Shown here: positions 50,801 to 62,450 of the stretch, piece after piece | Layout: every line of letters begins with the position of its first letter | Position numbering within the stretch: the first letter of the stretch is position 1 | Assembly (NCBI GenBank): GCA_020746835.1 | Contig: JAGPNK010000006.1 | Span: forward strand, 2,088,388 to 2,152,387 | DNA from: Stachybotrys elegans | Lineage: Eukaryota; Ascomycota; Sordariomycetes; Hypocreales; Stachybotryaceae | Length of the DNA stretch: 64,000 nt | Direction of reading: 5' to 3' | Program-made: the position numbers and the translations under genes | The notes under the pieces: generated by a model | What the model was told of the DNA's origin: nothing | Database searches by the model: none | The model's input: the letters and a program-made list of their open reading frames with translations, nothing else

Positions 50801-53222
50801 AGCAGGGGAAAGATGGAAGACCTCTCAAGCCAGTTGAGCGGCTGGTCCGTCCACAAGATGTTCCCGGGACCCTGCTTAATCTGGCCCTTGTCAATCTCTC
50901 CAGCCCTGACCACATTCTACGACTTTCGTCTTACAATTTGCTCGGTGCGCTATGCAAAGCTTTCAAGTTTGCTTCGGCAGAAAGGTTGATCTGCTCTAAA
51001 GGTACGTTGGTATCCCTGCTATGGTATATTTAAGCTTGTGCTAATACCGGCTCAAGACCTATCAGTCCCTTTGGGCTCCAGTCGATTTGTGGTCAGCATC
51101 AGCACCCAATTGGCTACAGCAGAAACGCAATTGACACTGGATTTTTTGACTGAGTTCTTTGTCGGTTGGGAAAGCTTTTCAAGCGACCAGAAGCCACTAA
51201 GCTTGGCGTATATGGCACCATGGCTTCCAGGCCTCCGTACCTACGTCTTGACCAGCGAGCTAGATGGAGAGAAAGCCAGAGAAAAGGTCGCACTTACCTT
51301 TCGAAAGCTTCTCGACATCGCGATCCGGGATCAAAGTCTTGCATTCATCCTGGAGCAGGCTGTATGGCCATCAATAGTCCAGGATGAGATGTTGCTGGAT
51401 ATCTTCTTGGACGAACTGATGAAGACTGCGATGAGCTACAGTATCCATGATGAAACTCTCGAAATCATCTCGTCTGTTGTGGTCAGCATCGGGACAGTCA
51501 CGCTTCGGGGCAAAGTGATATCCCGACTACGCAAAGCCCTCAACCGTTCTTCCCTGAGGCCAACCAAACACTTACCAGACAATGCAGTATGGCCGGAGAT
51601 ATGCGTGCTGCTTCAGTTCTGTTTGGACCTGTCATTTGATCACGGAGTCCAAGCTCAGCTATTCCTCCCAGAAGTGTTCCATATTGTAACGATGTTGGCA
51701 AATACAGGCAGCCAAGGCGTCCGTCAGCTTGTTTTCCGGTTCTTGGTAAACTCGGTACATGCTGCATGCACGTCCTTCAACCTTGACGATGCGAGGACCA
51801 TCAAATTGCGATCTCAGCTTGACTTGCTCTGTGAGCCACGGGGGGAGTTGTTCTCCCCGCCCCCTGCGGTCGGACGTGATGGGGCTTCGGTGTCCACAGC
51901 ACATGATTCGGTTTCTAGTCTATCAAGCACGGAAAACCTGGCAGCTCTGCTGTTCGACATATGTTCGCTCGCCGCCCCGTCTGTGGACATGTCAAATGCA
52001 TGGAGGTCACGTTGGATGAGTCTTGTTGCAAGTACTGCGTTCCAGAACAATCCAGCAATTCAACCCCGCGCCTTTGCTGTCATGGGCTACCTCGCCCGAG
52101 ACGAGGTTGATGACGATCTGCTGTACCAGGTCCTGGTAGCTCTGCGGAACAGCATTGGTCGTTTCGGCGATGACTCAAGCATCGAGATGCTGGTTTCAAT
52201 AATATCTTCCCTATCGAAAATGATGACGAAGCTCCCATCGGCGTCCCGATATGGACTCCAATTATTCTGGCTGGCTGTGTCCTTGGTTCGTTTGGTTCCA
52301 GCTGCGCTGTTCAACTGCACTGCCCAATTCCTCGAGGCAGTGCTCATCAACATTGGGTCTACTGGGGAAATCAGAGGCGAGAAGATGGCACCGCTGCTTC
52401 TCCAGGGCCGCAGCCCGCTCGATGAGGTAGCACTGCTATTAGACGATGCGTATGGCGTTCACTTCACAGCAGATTCGTTTCATTTTGCGCTCTGCGCTTG
52501 CCTTGCGCGTGCGCTTACAGACACCATGACCAGAGCAACGGCAATGCACGTCTTGAGCTCATTCCTTGAGATGACCACATGGAATTCCGACCCAGGATCC
52601 TCCAATGTGAGCTCCATGACTCATGGCTCGCCCTATTTTAGCCTTGTGCTAGCTCGTGCGGTGAGTCTAGAGGAGGTCAAAGATGGTTTGTGGCTGGCAG
52701 GTATAGGAGCAGATGCCGCGACAAGCCTGCAAGATGTCCAAGGACTTCAGGACATCCAGTCTTTCAAGGACAATGAGCTGGTTCTTATCTGCGCTATGGA
52801 GCTTGTTGATTTCCAATATCTGGAAGATGCGATACAAACTCGTTGCCTCCGTTGGCTCAATGTCCTTGCCAAGGCACGGCCGCTTGTGGTGATGACACTG
52901 TGAGTGATGGTTGTTCATAGACGACATTCTATGTGCTGGGTGAGCTGACCAATATAGATGCGGCGCAATACAGCCGATACTTGATGAGATTTTTCTACAT
53001 GGACAGAACGCTGCTACGCTGGAAGCTGCACATGCTCTACTCCAAACCTTCACATCTGACAGTAGGTTTTCCATGGCAATGAACTCACTACAGCCCCTCA
53101 ACACAGCGCTTGAGGATACTGGGTTTAGTGGCCTTTGGCGGGCCTGTTCACTTGGGCTTGTAGAGGATATATACCGAGACTACTTTAACTTAATTGAAAA
53201 GTTAATAGAGGTAAGTAAATAA
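44829..53222 (+). CDS. Ras GTPase-activating protein, Ira/neurofibromin type
   Basis: Negative regulator of Ras/cAMP signalling. Fourteen exons: 44829-44882, 44950-46410, 46469-46782, 46833-46947, 47053-48579, 48636-48795, 48848-49137, 49193-49480, 49536-49907, 49956-50042, 50096-50268, 50325-51001, 51057-52899 and 52958-53222, giving about 2541 aa. The GAP domain lies near residues 1140-1450: arginine finger Arg1218 in ILRRTCVATKML and signature FLRFFCPAIVAP (from 1329). A Sec14-like segment (WHQPFGLFIDATCYNG, NMNLAFKRCFRRML) and a PH-like stretch (NVDYHLIGSFQDLQ, KIEVVIKVGSQFVQI) follow, as in neurofibromin. The rest is helical-repeat. The last codons before the stop become AT-rich, and a perfect GTAAGT sits at 53211 in front of the TAA, so the true C-terminus may lie in, or have been lost to, the AT-rich block. 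Confidence 0.92.
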
Positions 53223-53594
53223 AGATTAAATAAGGCTACTTTACTAATATAACTTAGTTAATTATTATTTAAATAAGAATATTATTATTTTTTAATTTTT
53301 AAAAGAATTAAAGTATAAAAGTTTTATTAGTAATTTATTAAAAATTAAACTATTTATTAATAATATAATATAAAAAAAGAATATAGAAAAAAAAAGAATA
53401 TATAGTATAGAGTATAATAAGAAAAAGAGTATATAGTATAGAGTATAAGTAGTAAAGAGTAAATAAATAGTAAAGATAGTACTTAATACCCTAGTAATTA
53501 ATATAATTATATAATATAGAGTATAAATAATAAAAAGTAAATAAATAGTAAAGATAGTATTTAATAGTTTAATAATTAATATAATTATAAATAA

Positions 53595-53990
53595 TCCATT
53601 AGCATTATAGTGCTCTCTATCTAGGTATAGATTATAATAAGGCTTTTATAGTATTAGTAACCTTATTTAATAAATTAACTAAAGCTTTCTAGCTAGGTAC
53701 TATTAGTTAGAGCCTTCTATCTAGTCTAATCCTGCCCTAACCCTCTATATATAAGGCCAGCTTAATATCCCATTGCATTATATGCCTATACATGTATGGC
53801 TTATAATAGTATAAGTTATAGCTACCTGTGGCTTAGCTACTCAGCCAGTTAGCTACTCTATATACTTAATAATAGCCTTATTATTATTTCTCTTTACTAT
53901 TTATAATTATATTAGTTACTAGAGTACTAAATACTATCTCTATTGTTTATTTACTTTTTATTATTTATATTCTATATTATATACTCTTTT
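53595..53990 (-). repeat. Repeat copy A, inverted relative to copy B
   Basis: About 400 bp that, reverse-complemented, follows 54420-54820: shared strings include GAGCCTTCTATCTAGTCTAA and CTAACTAAAGCTTTCTAGCT-like tracts, then the 45-bp module. Together with copy B it forms a large inverted repeat with a 430-bp centre. Confidence 0.7.
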
Positions 53991-54419
53991 CCTTATTATA
54001 ATTATAAATAATAAAGAAAAATAATAATAAAGCTATTATTAAATAAATAGAATAGCTAATTAACTAAGTAACTAAGTAATTAAATAGCTAAGCTATAAAT
54101 AACTATAAGTACTATTATAAACTATAAATATATAAATATATAATAAGGAAAAGAGTATATAGTATAGAGTATAAATAGTAAAGAGTAAATAAATAGTAAA
54201 GATAGAGATATATATAATAAAGAAAAGAATATATAGTATAGAGTATAAATAATAAAAAGTAAATAAATAGTAGAAATAGTATTTAATACTTTAGTAACTA
54301 ATATAGTTATAAATAGTAAAGAAAAATAATAATAAGGCTATTATTAGGCTATTTATATAGGGTAGTTAATTAGTTAAGTAGCTAAGCTATAAATAGATAT
54401 AACTTTATTATAATAAGAA

Positions 54420-54820
54420 AAAGAGTATATAGTATAAAGTATAAATAGTAAAGAGTAAATAAATAGTAGAGATAGTATCTAGTGCCCTAGTAATTAATAT
54501 AGTTATAAATAGTAGAGAAGAATAATAATAAGGCTATTATTAGGCTGCCTATATAGGGTAGCTAACTGGCTAAGTGGCCAAGCCATAGGTAGCTACAAGC
54601 ACTATTATAAGCCATACTAAGCTTATATATAGGTATGTAATGTAATAGAATATCAAGATATATATATATAGAGGGTTAGGGCGGGATTAGACTAGATAGA
54701 AGGCTCTAACAGTGTCTAGCTAGAAAGCTTTAGTTAATTTATTAAATAAGATTACACTATAGAAGCCTTGCTATAACCTATATCTAGATAGAGAGTACTA
54801 TAATACTAATGGAAAGCTTT
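54420..54820 (+). repeat. Repeat copy B, least mutated copy
   Basis: Contains TAGGGCGGGATTAGACTAGA and retains CpG and CpA that copies A and C have lost. It continues into an island of ordinary composition (to about 55165). Confidence 0.7.
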
Positions 54821-54985
54821 AATAATACTAGAAAAGCCTGTGACTATAACTACATAAAGTTATCTAGGAATTAGATAATGTCTAGATAGAGAAGTCATTT
54901 CTAGCAACCTACTATTGCTCCAGGCTGCCAATAGAGCTGCCGAAAAGCTTAATCTACGCCCATAGCTACATAAAGCCCTTAAGCC

Positions 54986-55165
54986 CCTGGCTTAAGAGAG
55001 ATGAATTCATTATCTATATCCCACCACCTGCTTGTGCCAGTTAAAATGCAAGCAAGCAACCACACCTATAACAACACGGCAGAGGGGTCAAATCCCGCTG
55101 CTACTCTAGCAGCCACAGCAGCCTCAGCTGCCACCACTACTAACACTGGCAAAGTCATCCACAAT
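54986..55165 (+). other. Less-mutated island between repeat copies B and C
   Basis: About 180 bp with normal C+G content and many CpA and CpG dinucleotides inside the RIP block. It opens a 66-codon frame (55001-55201) with an Ala/Thr/Asn-rich, low-complexity content that I do not regard as a gene. It could be the internal part of a miniature LTR-type element. Confidence 0.5.
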
Positions 55166-55171
55166 AACTTT

Positions 55172-55490
55172 ATTATAAGCTATATATATATAGGTATATA
55201 ATATAATAGGATATTAAGATATATATATATAGAGAGAGAGAGTTAGAGTAGAATTAAACTAAATAAAAGGCTCTAACTAATAGTGTTTAGCTAGAAAGCT
55301 TTAGTTAACTTATTAAATAAAGTTATACTATAGAAGCCTTACTATAACTATAACTATAATCTATACCTAGATAGAGAGCGCTATAATACTAATAGAAAGC
55401 TTTAAGCTAGAAAAGCCATTACTTTAGGCTACTAATAGAGAAAAGCTTATTTTGCTTTTAGTCTATAGCTATATAAAGAGATATATATAG
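55172..55490 (+). repeat. Repeat copy C, direct repeat of copy B
   Basis: Matches 54601-54985 in the same orientation (ATATATATAGAG, AGCTAGAAAGCTTTAGTTAA, CTATAATACTAATAGAAAGC) but with more C-to-T and G-to-A changes. Copies B and C flank a short unique segment of about 190 bp. Confidence 0.65.
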
Positions 55491-55497
55491 ATATATA

Positions 55498-55735
55498 ATC
55501 CTCCTAAGTATAAAATTTAAAAGGCTTATACTGTTTTTTTTACTGTCTTTTCTAGCTTACCCTAGACTTATTTCTATATACTATTACTAACTAAGTAGGT
55601 TTCCTATATTATATAACTAGTATTAAGCTTCCCCGATAGCTCCTTTATATTATATACTTCTTTATAGCTTAACCTTCTTATATAACTATAGTTCCTTTAT
55701 AGCTTAGTATATAGCTTCTATATATAACTATAGCT
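55498..55735 (+). repeat. Direct repeat D, copy 1
   Basis: Begins CCTCCTAAGTATAAA and runs through AAAAGGCTTATACTGTTTT, TTTTCTAGCTTACCCTAGAC and ACTATTACTAACTAAGTAGG. Nearly identical to 56359-56600. Confidence 0.75.
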
Positions 55736-56358
55736 TTTAATATATTGCTTCTCTTTTCTCTCTACTGTTTATAGTTTGTATTAATTGCTAGGGCACTAAA
55801 CACTACCTTTACTATTTATTTACTCTCTACTACTTATACTCTATACTATATACTCTTTTCCTCATTATATTACTTCTCTTTATAATATTATATTATAGGG
55901 GCATTAGATATATAATTTAGTAAGAAGGTAGTAAGAGTAATTAATTTAAAAACTAATCTAAAAACTAACTAAAAACCCTAATTAAAAAACCAAGCTAACT
56001 CTCTTAGAGTAACTCTAACTATCTCTAGCTTAGTAGCTTCTAAAGTAAGTTATATATCTCTATAGCCCTATAGCTATTTATAGCCATTTTTAGTATAGCT
56101 AGCCTCTATTACTAGCCTCTTAAATAGCTTCTTAAATAGCCTAAAGCCCTTTTTTTTACTCTTTTTTCTAGGCTTTAACTATAATTCCTTATTAAAATCA
56201 CTATATACTAAAAGTATATAAAAGTTATTCTATTACTATTAGTAATACTATTATTAAACTATTTAAAAGGACTTATTTTAATAATAATATTATTAAAGAT
56301 ATAAATAGAGATAGTAATTAGGGCTATTATAATTACTAAAGTAGCTATATTATTACTA

Positions 56359-56600
56359 TCCCTCCTAAGTATAAAGTTTAAAAGGCTTATACTGTTTTTT
56401 TTTTACTATCTTTTCTAGCTTACCCTAGACCTATTTCTATATACTATTACTAACTAAGTAGGTTCCCTATATTATATAACTAGTGCCTAGCTTCCCTTAT
56501 AGCTCCTTTATATTATATGCTTTTTTATAATATACATTCCTTTATAGCTATATAGCTTTTATATATAACTATGGCTTTTAATACATTACTTATCTATTAA
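56359..56600 (+). repeat. Direct repeat D, copy 2
   Basis: Second copy about 860 bp downstream of the first, same orientation and order of motifs, with scattered transitions. Could be LTRs or tandem insertions of one element. Confidence 0.75.
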
Positions 56601-58799
56601 TAGCTCTCTATAATAGTATTAGTATTTAATTAAATATTATATAATAAGGAAAAGAGTATATAATATAGAGTATAAATAGTAAAGAGTAAATAAATAGTAG
56701 AGATAGTATTTAGTACTTTAAAACCAATATAATTATAAATAGTAAAGAAGAAGAATAATAAGGCTATTATTAGACTACTCTTATATATAGAGTAGCTAAC
56801 TGGCTAAGTAGCCAAGCTATAAATAGTATCACGGGCCTAGACTAGAAGTGGGTGCCTGAGGCTACTATAGTAGCTATAGGCAAGAAATATAGCTAAGGAA
56901 CAGTATATAAAAGCTACTATTTAATAGCAAAAGCAAAGCTATTTATATAGCTAGAATAATAGTAGTATAGAGTATCTTTATATTCTAACCTAGCTATACT
57001 AGGGTTATAATATAGTAGCTAGATAATAATATAAATAGTTTAAAACCTTACCCTCTTAAAGAAAGAGAGAGCAAAGAATAATTAATATTTATTAAATAAT
57101 CTATCTTTAAGCTTACTATATATCTCCTACTAAATATTCTTTTACTCTATTTATTTTTTATTTTACTACTATTATAGATTATTCTTTCTTTTTAAGTTAC
57201 TATTAGACTAAAGACTATTTAGATAGAAAGATACCTAATTTTATTCCTACTTATATACTATATAATAGCTCTATTACTAATATAGTATAGAGCTTTTATA
57301 TATATAATACTAAAATAGATTTATTATTTAGTTTACTAACTATAGAGACTATAAATAATCTCTTTATAGCTTTAGCCTTTAAGCTAGATCTACTCTCTAT
57401 AGTTAAGTCTATTTTATATAATTCTTTAGTTAGCTAAATACTTAATCTAGCTAATAATATACTAAATAAATATATTAGGCTTACTATTCTTAAAGGTTTA
57501 TAAAAGTATAAACTATAGTATATTTAGAATATAGCTAGCTATAGCTATTTCTTAATTAATTTATAAAAGCTATTAAAAGTAAAGGGTCTATATACTATAG
57601 AGATAAAGTAATCTAGAGGTAACTCTTTTATAAAGGTATAGCTCTTTAAGCCTTAGCTCTATATATCTATCTATTTTAATTTTAATATATTTTTTTAAAG
57701 ACTAGAGATAGTCTTTTAGGCTTTACTAAATATAAGTAGTAGCTATATTACTTAGATTAACTATACCTCCTTTTACTTAAAAAGATTCTTTAAATAATAA
57801 TAGAATAACTATTTAGCTACTAGAGTACTTAATTTTATACTAATTACATAGGTTAAGTTTATTAGATAGTTATATAGATAAGTCTCTAGTAGTAATATCT
57901 ATAACTAAAATACTATCTTAAAGGTACTATACTTATATTAAAAATATAGAAAGTCCCTTTTTATATTTATAATATACTTTAAAGGTATTATAGTAAAAGC
58001 TTTAATCTTACTATTAAAAAAGGCCTATATTTTCTTCTTCTAAGCTATATTTACTAATTAAATAAAAGAATATATATTTAGTAGAAAACTATCTACTAAC
58101 TAGCTAGAGATTATTAAGTTAGCTACTACTATTAATATATAGATACTATAGCTTATATATAGCCCTAAGCTATACTATAGCTAGACTATAGGAACAGTTT
58201 TTAAATTAATAATCTAAAGTAATTCTAGAAGTAATTAAAATATTATAGCTAGTAATTTAATTTCTTTTCTAACTATAATACTAAAGCTATATAGCTCTCT
58301 TACTAATAGCCTACTTATAACCTATTAATAAAAAATAATATACTATAAGTATAATATACTAGAATATATTTCTATCTATTATATAGTATCTAACTATAAG
58401 TAGTATAATAATATTAAGTATATTACTAAAAGATATAGTATAAATAGTTTATTTATAGAAGTATTACTAATACTTTTTACTAGCTATACTATAGCTATAA
58501 AGCCTAATTTAGTTTTTATAGCCTTTAGTATATAGTTTTATTAAATAGAGAGTAAAAATAGTATAAAATAGTATATTTTAATCTAAGGGTATTAAAGTTA
58601 GGTTTTAGTAATTATACTACTAGACTCTAGCTTAAATAGCTATCTAATTTACTCTTAGCTAGTTAGTTCCTTTATAAAGTAGCTTTTAAATATACCTAAG
58701 ACTATTAGGGGATTTATATTTAAAGTAATAATATAAGCTAAGGGCTAAATTAAAAAGCTTATAAAGATTACTAATAACTAGAAATAGATAAAGCTTTAA

Positions 58800-61700
58800 C
58801 TATTTATTTTTATAATAGTAAATAGAGAGAAGAATATTATTTTAGGCCTTTTATAGTTCTAAGTAATTAATTTATAAATCTTATTTAAATATAACTATTA
58901 GAATTACTTTATTACTATAAAAAACCTTAAGGTATTACTATTCTAGAAGACTAAGAAAGCTATTATAACTTATAAATATACTATAGTATTATAATAGAAA
59001 GACTAATAAAAATAGAGAAAAAGTAATCTATTAATAAACTAACTTTATAGTTAGTAATATTTACTAAATATATTAATTTTAATAATATATTCTTATATAA
59101 ATAAGCTATTAAGTTACTTTCTATTCTAAAAAGAAAAAATACTCTATTAACTTAATTAGTAATAAAGTACTACTATAAAATCTATTTATATTTATATAGT
59201 TAAAGAGCTAGAGGCTTTTTAAAGCTTTTTTAATACTATACTTAAATATAATTAAATATAGTAATTTATAAGTCTAGTAATAGTATCTATACTATTTATA
59301 CTAAAAAAAGAAAAGAAACTATAGCTATATATTAACTATTATAAGCTTAATAAGCTAATAGTTAAATACTAGGTATCTATTCTATTAATTATAGAGATCT
59401 TTAATTAACTATAAGGTATAGTTATTTATATAAAGATTAACTTAATAAATATATATTACTAGCTATATATCTATAAAAGCAATAAGTAAAAGACTACTTT
59501 TTAAACCTAGTATAGACTCTTTAAATTTCTAGTAATATTAATAAACTTATAAATATATTTATAATCTTTTAGAAGTTTATAAATAAAGTACTATAAGATC
59601 TAATAGATATTAGCTATATTATTTATTTAAATAATATTTAGTTTTTAATTATTTAATTATAAAGTATATATAGTATATATATAAAGTATTTAAATAATTA
59701 AAAGCCTACTAACTATATACTAATCTAAAAAAGTATAAATTCTTAATAATCTAAATAAGCTACCTTAGGTTTATAGTAATATTTAAAAAGATCTAAATAA
59801 AGCTAGAGTATATTAAGGCTATTATTAACTAGCTAAAGTTTAGTAATATAAATAAAGTATAGTTACTATTTAGATTTATAGAGTTCTATTAATAATTTAT
59901 TAGAAACTATAGCTATATTATTAACTACTAACTAATTTTGTTAGCTATGTATTAACGTGTGTCACCACTGTCATGACTCAGACTATGATAGAAGGTCTGT
60001 CAGACCACTAGATAGGTCTAATTAATCATCATTACCTCACTACTGACAATTTTACTTAAAGAAAGAAAAAGAAAGTTTTTAGCTAGAGTTTAGTAAGAAG
60101 TAAATAATTTAATAGTTTAAAATATCTTTTTAAAAGAACTAGTACTAAAGTAATTTAATTTAAAAGTAAAGATTTAAATAGAAATAAATACTTTAGATTT
60201 TACAATTAGTACTATTTTTATATAGCTATAGTAAAATAGTTAGTATTTATTATATTTATATTAAAAAAGCTAAATAGTACTATAGTAAATCTTTTATACT
60301 AAATAAAGAGATACTTACTATTATTAAAGTATTCTAAATATAGAGATATTATTTTATTTATATATAGAATAAAATAAAAGTAATTATTAATTATTTAAAT
60401 TATATTTATTTAGTAAGAAAAGTAAAGTTAATTTATAAATAGCTAGTAGTTTAGATAAGTTAGTAGTATTTAACTTTATAATTAGATATAGATTAGAGTA
60501 TATAACCCTATAGATTTATTATTTTATAGAGTTAACTTTTATAAAATAAAAGGTTAAAGTATAAGCTATATAGTAGCTATATTTTAATAGTAATTCTATA
60601 ATAAGTTAAAAGAACTCTTAGAGAGTTATAGAAAAGATCTATAATCTAATAGTATTAAAAAAGCTTTAGAAAGAACTATATATAAATAGATTATATTTAA
60701 TAAATAGTTTTAATACTAGAAGAAATAAATATATTAAACCTACCTTTAGTTTATATATAATATAATAGTTTTTATAGATAACTTACTAATAATAAATAGT
60801 AGTTTTACTAAAACTAAGAGAGTAATCTAAAAGGAGAAATATAGGGTAATTAAAAAAATATAACTATAATAAATAAACTACTAAATAAGTCTTTAAATAA
60901 GACTATTTAATAGAAGTAATAGAGAGATACTTTGCTTAAGAAAAGCTATAATAATAGATATATTACTAGCTAGTTTAATAGTTAAAAGCTATTAGTTATT
61001 AAAAAACCCTAGCTTTTTATATTATAAAAAGTAGATTTTTATTTTATAAAGCTTAAAAATTAAGATTCTCTAGCTATTATATAATAATCTTACTATAAGT
61101 ATTAAAGTATTATAAAAATCTTAAAGTATATTATTATATTTTACTTTTAGCTAGAAATAAAAGCTTAAGTAAAGTAATATATAAAAATATATAACTTATA
61201 TTAAATAAATAAAATATAATACTATTAACTCTATAGTAAATTAATAGTACTTTTAATTTTAGCTATACTATTTAAGAAAATCTTAATAGATTTTATTATA
61301 GATTTATTTAAAGTAATAGTTTAAAAAAAAAGTATAATTTTCTATTAGTTATAGTAAATAGACTAATAAATATATAATCTTTATTTTAATAAATAAAGAG
61401 ATTATCTATAAGATATTAGTAACCCTATTACTAGAGAATATTTTCTTTTATTTTAGCTTACTAAAGGGTATTATAATAGACTATATATAAATCTTTATAA
61501 AAGCATTCTAGTAGTAAATCTTTTACTACCTTATTATATATAAATAGTACTTTAGTATAATATTCTATTTATAAACTAATAGTTGAATAGAGTAAATAAA
61601 CTAAATAGTTAAGTACTATATTAAAGTTTATTATAAATAGTTATAAAAAAATTAAATTAATTTACTTTTAATAATTACTTTTATATAGAATATAGCTATA

Positions 61701-62450
61701 TATAAAAAAAGTAATATAGTATTAGTATAGCTATTATTAGATTATATATTCTATAAATCTAGCTAGATTTTAGTTATATATTATAAAGTAAATAAAAATA
61801 GTTTAATAGTATAATAAGTTAAAGATTTAAAGATAGTATAAGCTATTACCTTATAGTAACTATAAAAAATATAAGTAGTATATTTAAAGTATTATAATAA
61901 AAATAACTAATTAAAAAGTTTAAAAAAAGTAACTAGATTATTATTTTAATTAAATATATAAATCTAAAGTATTTATTAAAAAAGTTTATAGAGAAATTTA
62001 TTAACTCTTATTAAATTAAATATATTATTAAGCTATACTACTTGGCCTATTAAGTATAACTACTATTAGCTATAAAAATATATAATATCTTTAATATTAA
62101 TAACCTAGAGCTATATTATAATAAAAAAAAAGAATTTATTAAACTAAATTAATATTCTTTTTTACTAAAAAACTTAAAAATTAAAAAAATTCTAGTATAT
62201 AAAAAAGTTAAATATATTATAAATATAAATAAAGTAAAAGAACTTTTCTAAGTTTAAGAATATTTAGTAGAAAAGGCAAGACTTTATTATAATTAAAGTT
62301 ATTAATAAATATAAAGTTAAACTCTAAGTAAAAGAAAAGTAAAGGCTTTATAGAAAAGAAACTATAAAATAGCTAAAGGTTTAAAAAAGAAAAACCCTAA
62401 GCTAAAAAGGTTCTAAAAATTATATTAGTAATAATAGCTAGTAAAATAAA
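58800..62450 (+). mobile_element. RIP-inactivated Ty3/gypsy retrotransposon, pol region
   Basis: Conceptual + strand translation, full of stops and some frameshifts, still shows pol landmarks in Ty3 order. A possible protease end (ILGL, near 58830) is followed by reverse transcriptase (YRLFKFLV near 59520; YLNNI from YLDDI near 59625; later FIEFY..FIRNYS near 59885). RNase H has an ETDASDFAI-like stretch near 60180. Integrase has a DFIIDL near 61290 and a TDGQTERVNQ-like stretch near 61575. Asp-to-Asn and Gln/Arg/Trp-to-stop changes are what RIP produces. LTR limits and gag were not resolved. Confidence 0.75.
59940..60047. mobile_element. 108-bp insertion without RIP mutations inside the gypsy pol
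   Basis: The segment has normal composition with many CpA and a CpG, and is flanked by AATTTT direct repeats (59934-59939 and 60048-60053). Its ends, GTTAG and CTGAC (TGTTAG...CTGACA if shifted by one), are imperfectly inverted, and a palindrome GGTCTG-T-CAGACC sits inside (59994-60006). Removing it joins the reverse transcriptase and RNase H halves. It looks like a solo LTR or MITE inserted after RIP; the family is not identified. Confidence 0.6.

Larger units (their letters stand above)
53426..56709. repeat. Eight dispersed copies of a 45-60 bp module in both orientations
   Basis: Core AGAGTATATAGTATAGAG followed by TATAAATAGTAAAGAGTAAA and TAAATAGTAGAGATAGTA occurs near 53426, 53513, 54150, 54224, 54420 and 56649 on the + strand and near 53931 and 55803 on the - strand. 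Copies sit next to an AATAATAAGGCTATTATTAG segment more than once, so the module is probably part of a longer repeat end. Confidence 0.7.

Noticed and set aside
55083..55096. GGGGTCAAATCCCG, resembling a tRNA T-arm/B box
   Set aside because: No matching acceptor, D or anticodon arms could be built upstream, so neither a tRNA nor a tRNA-derived SINE is supported.
55001..55201. 66-codon frame in the less-mutated island
   Set aside because: Low-complexity Ala/Thr/Asn composition, runs into AT-rich DNA and has no splice or family support.
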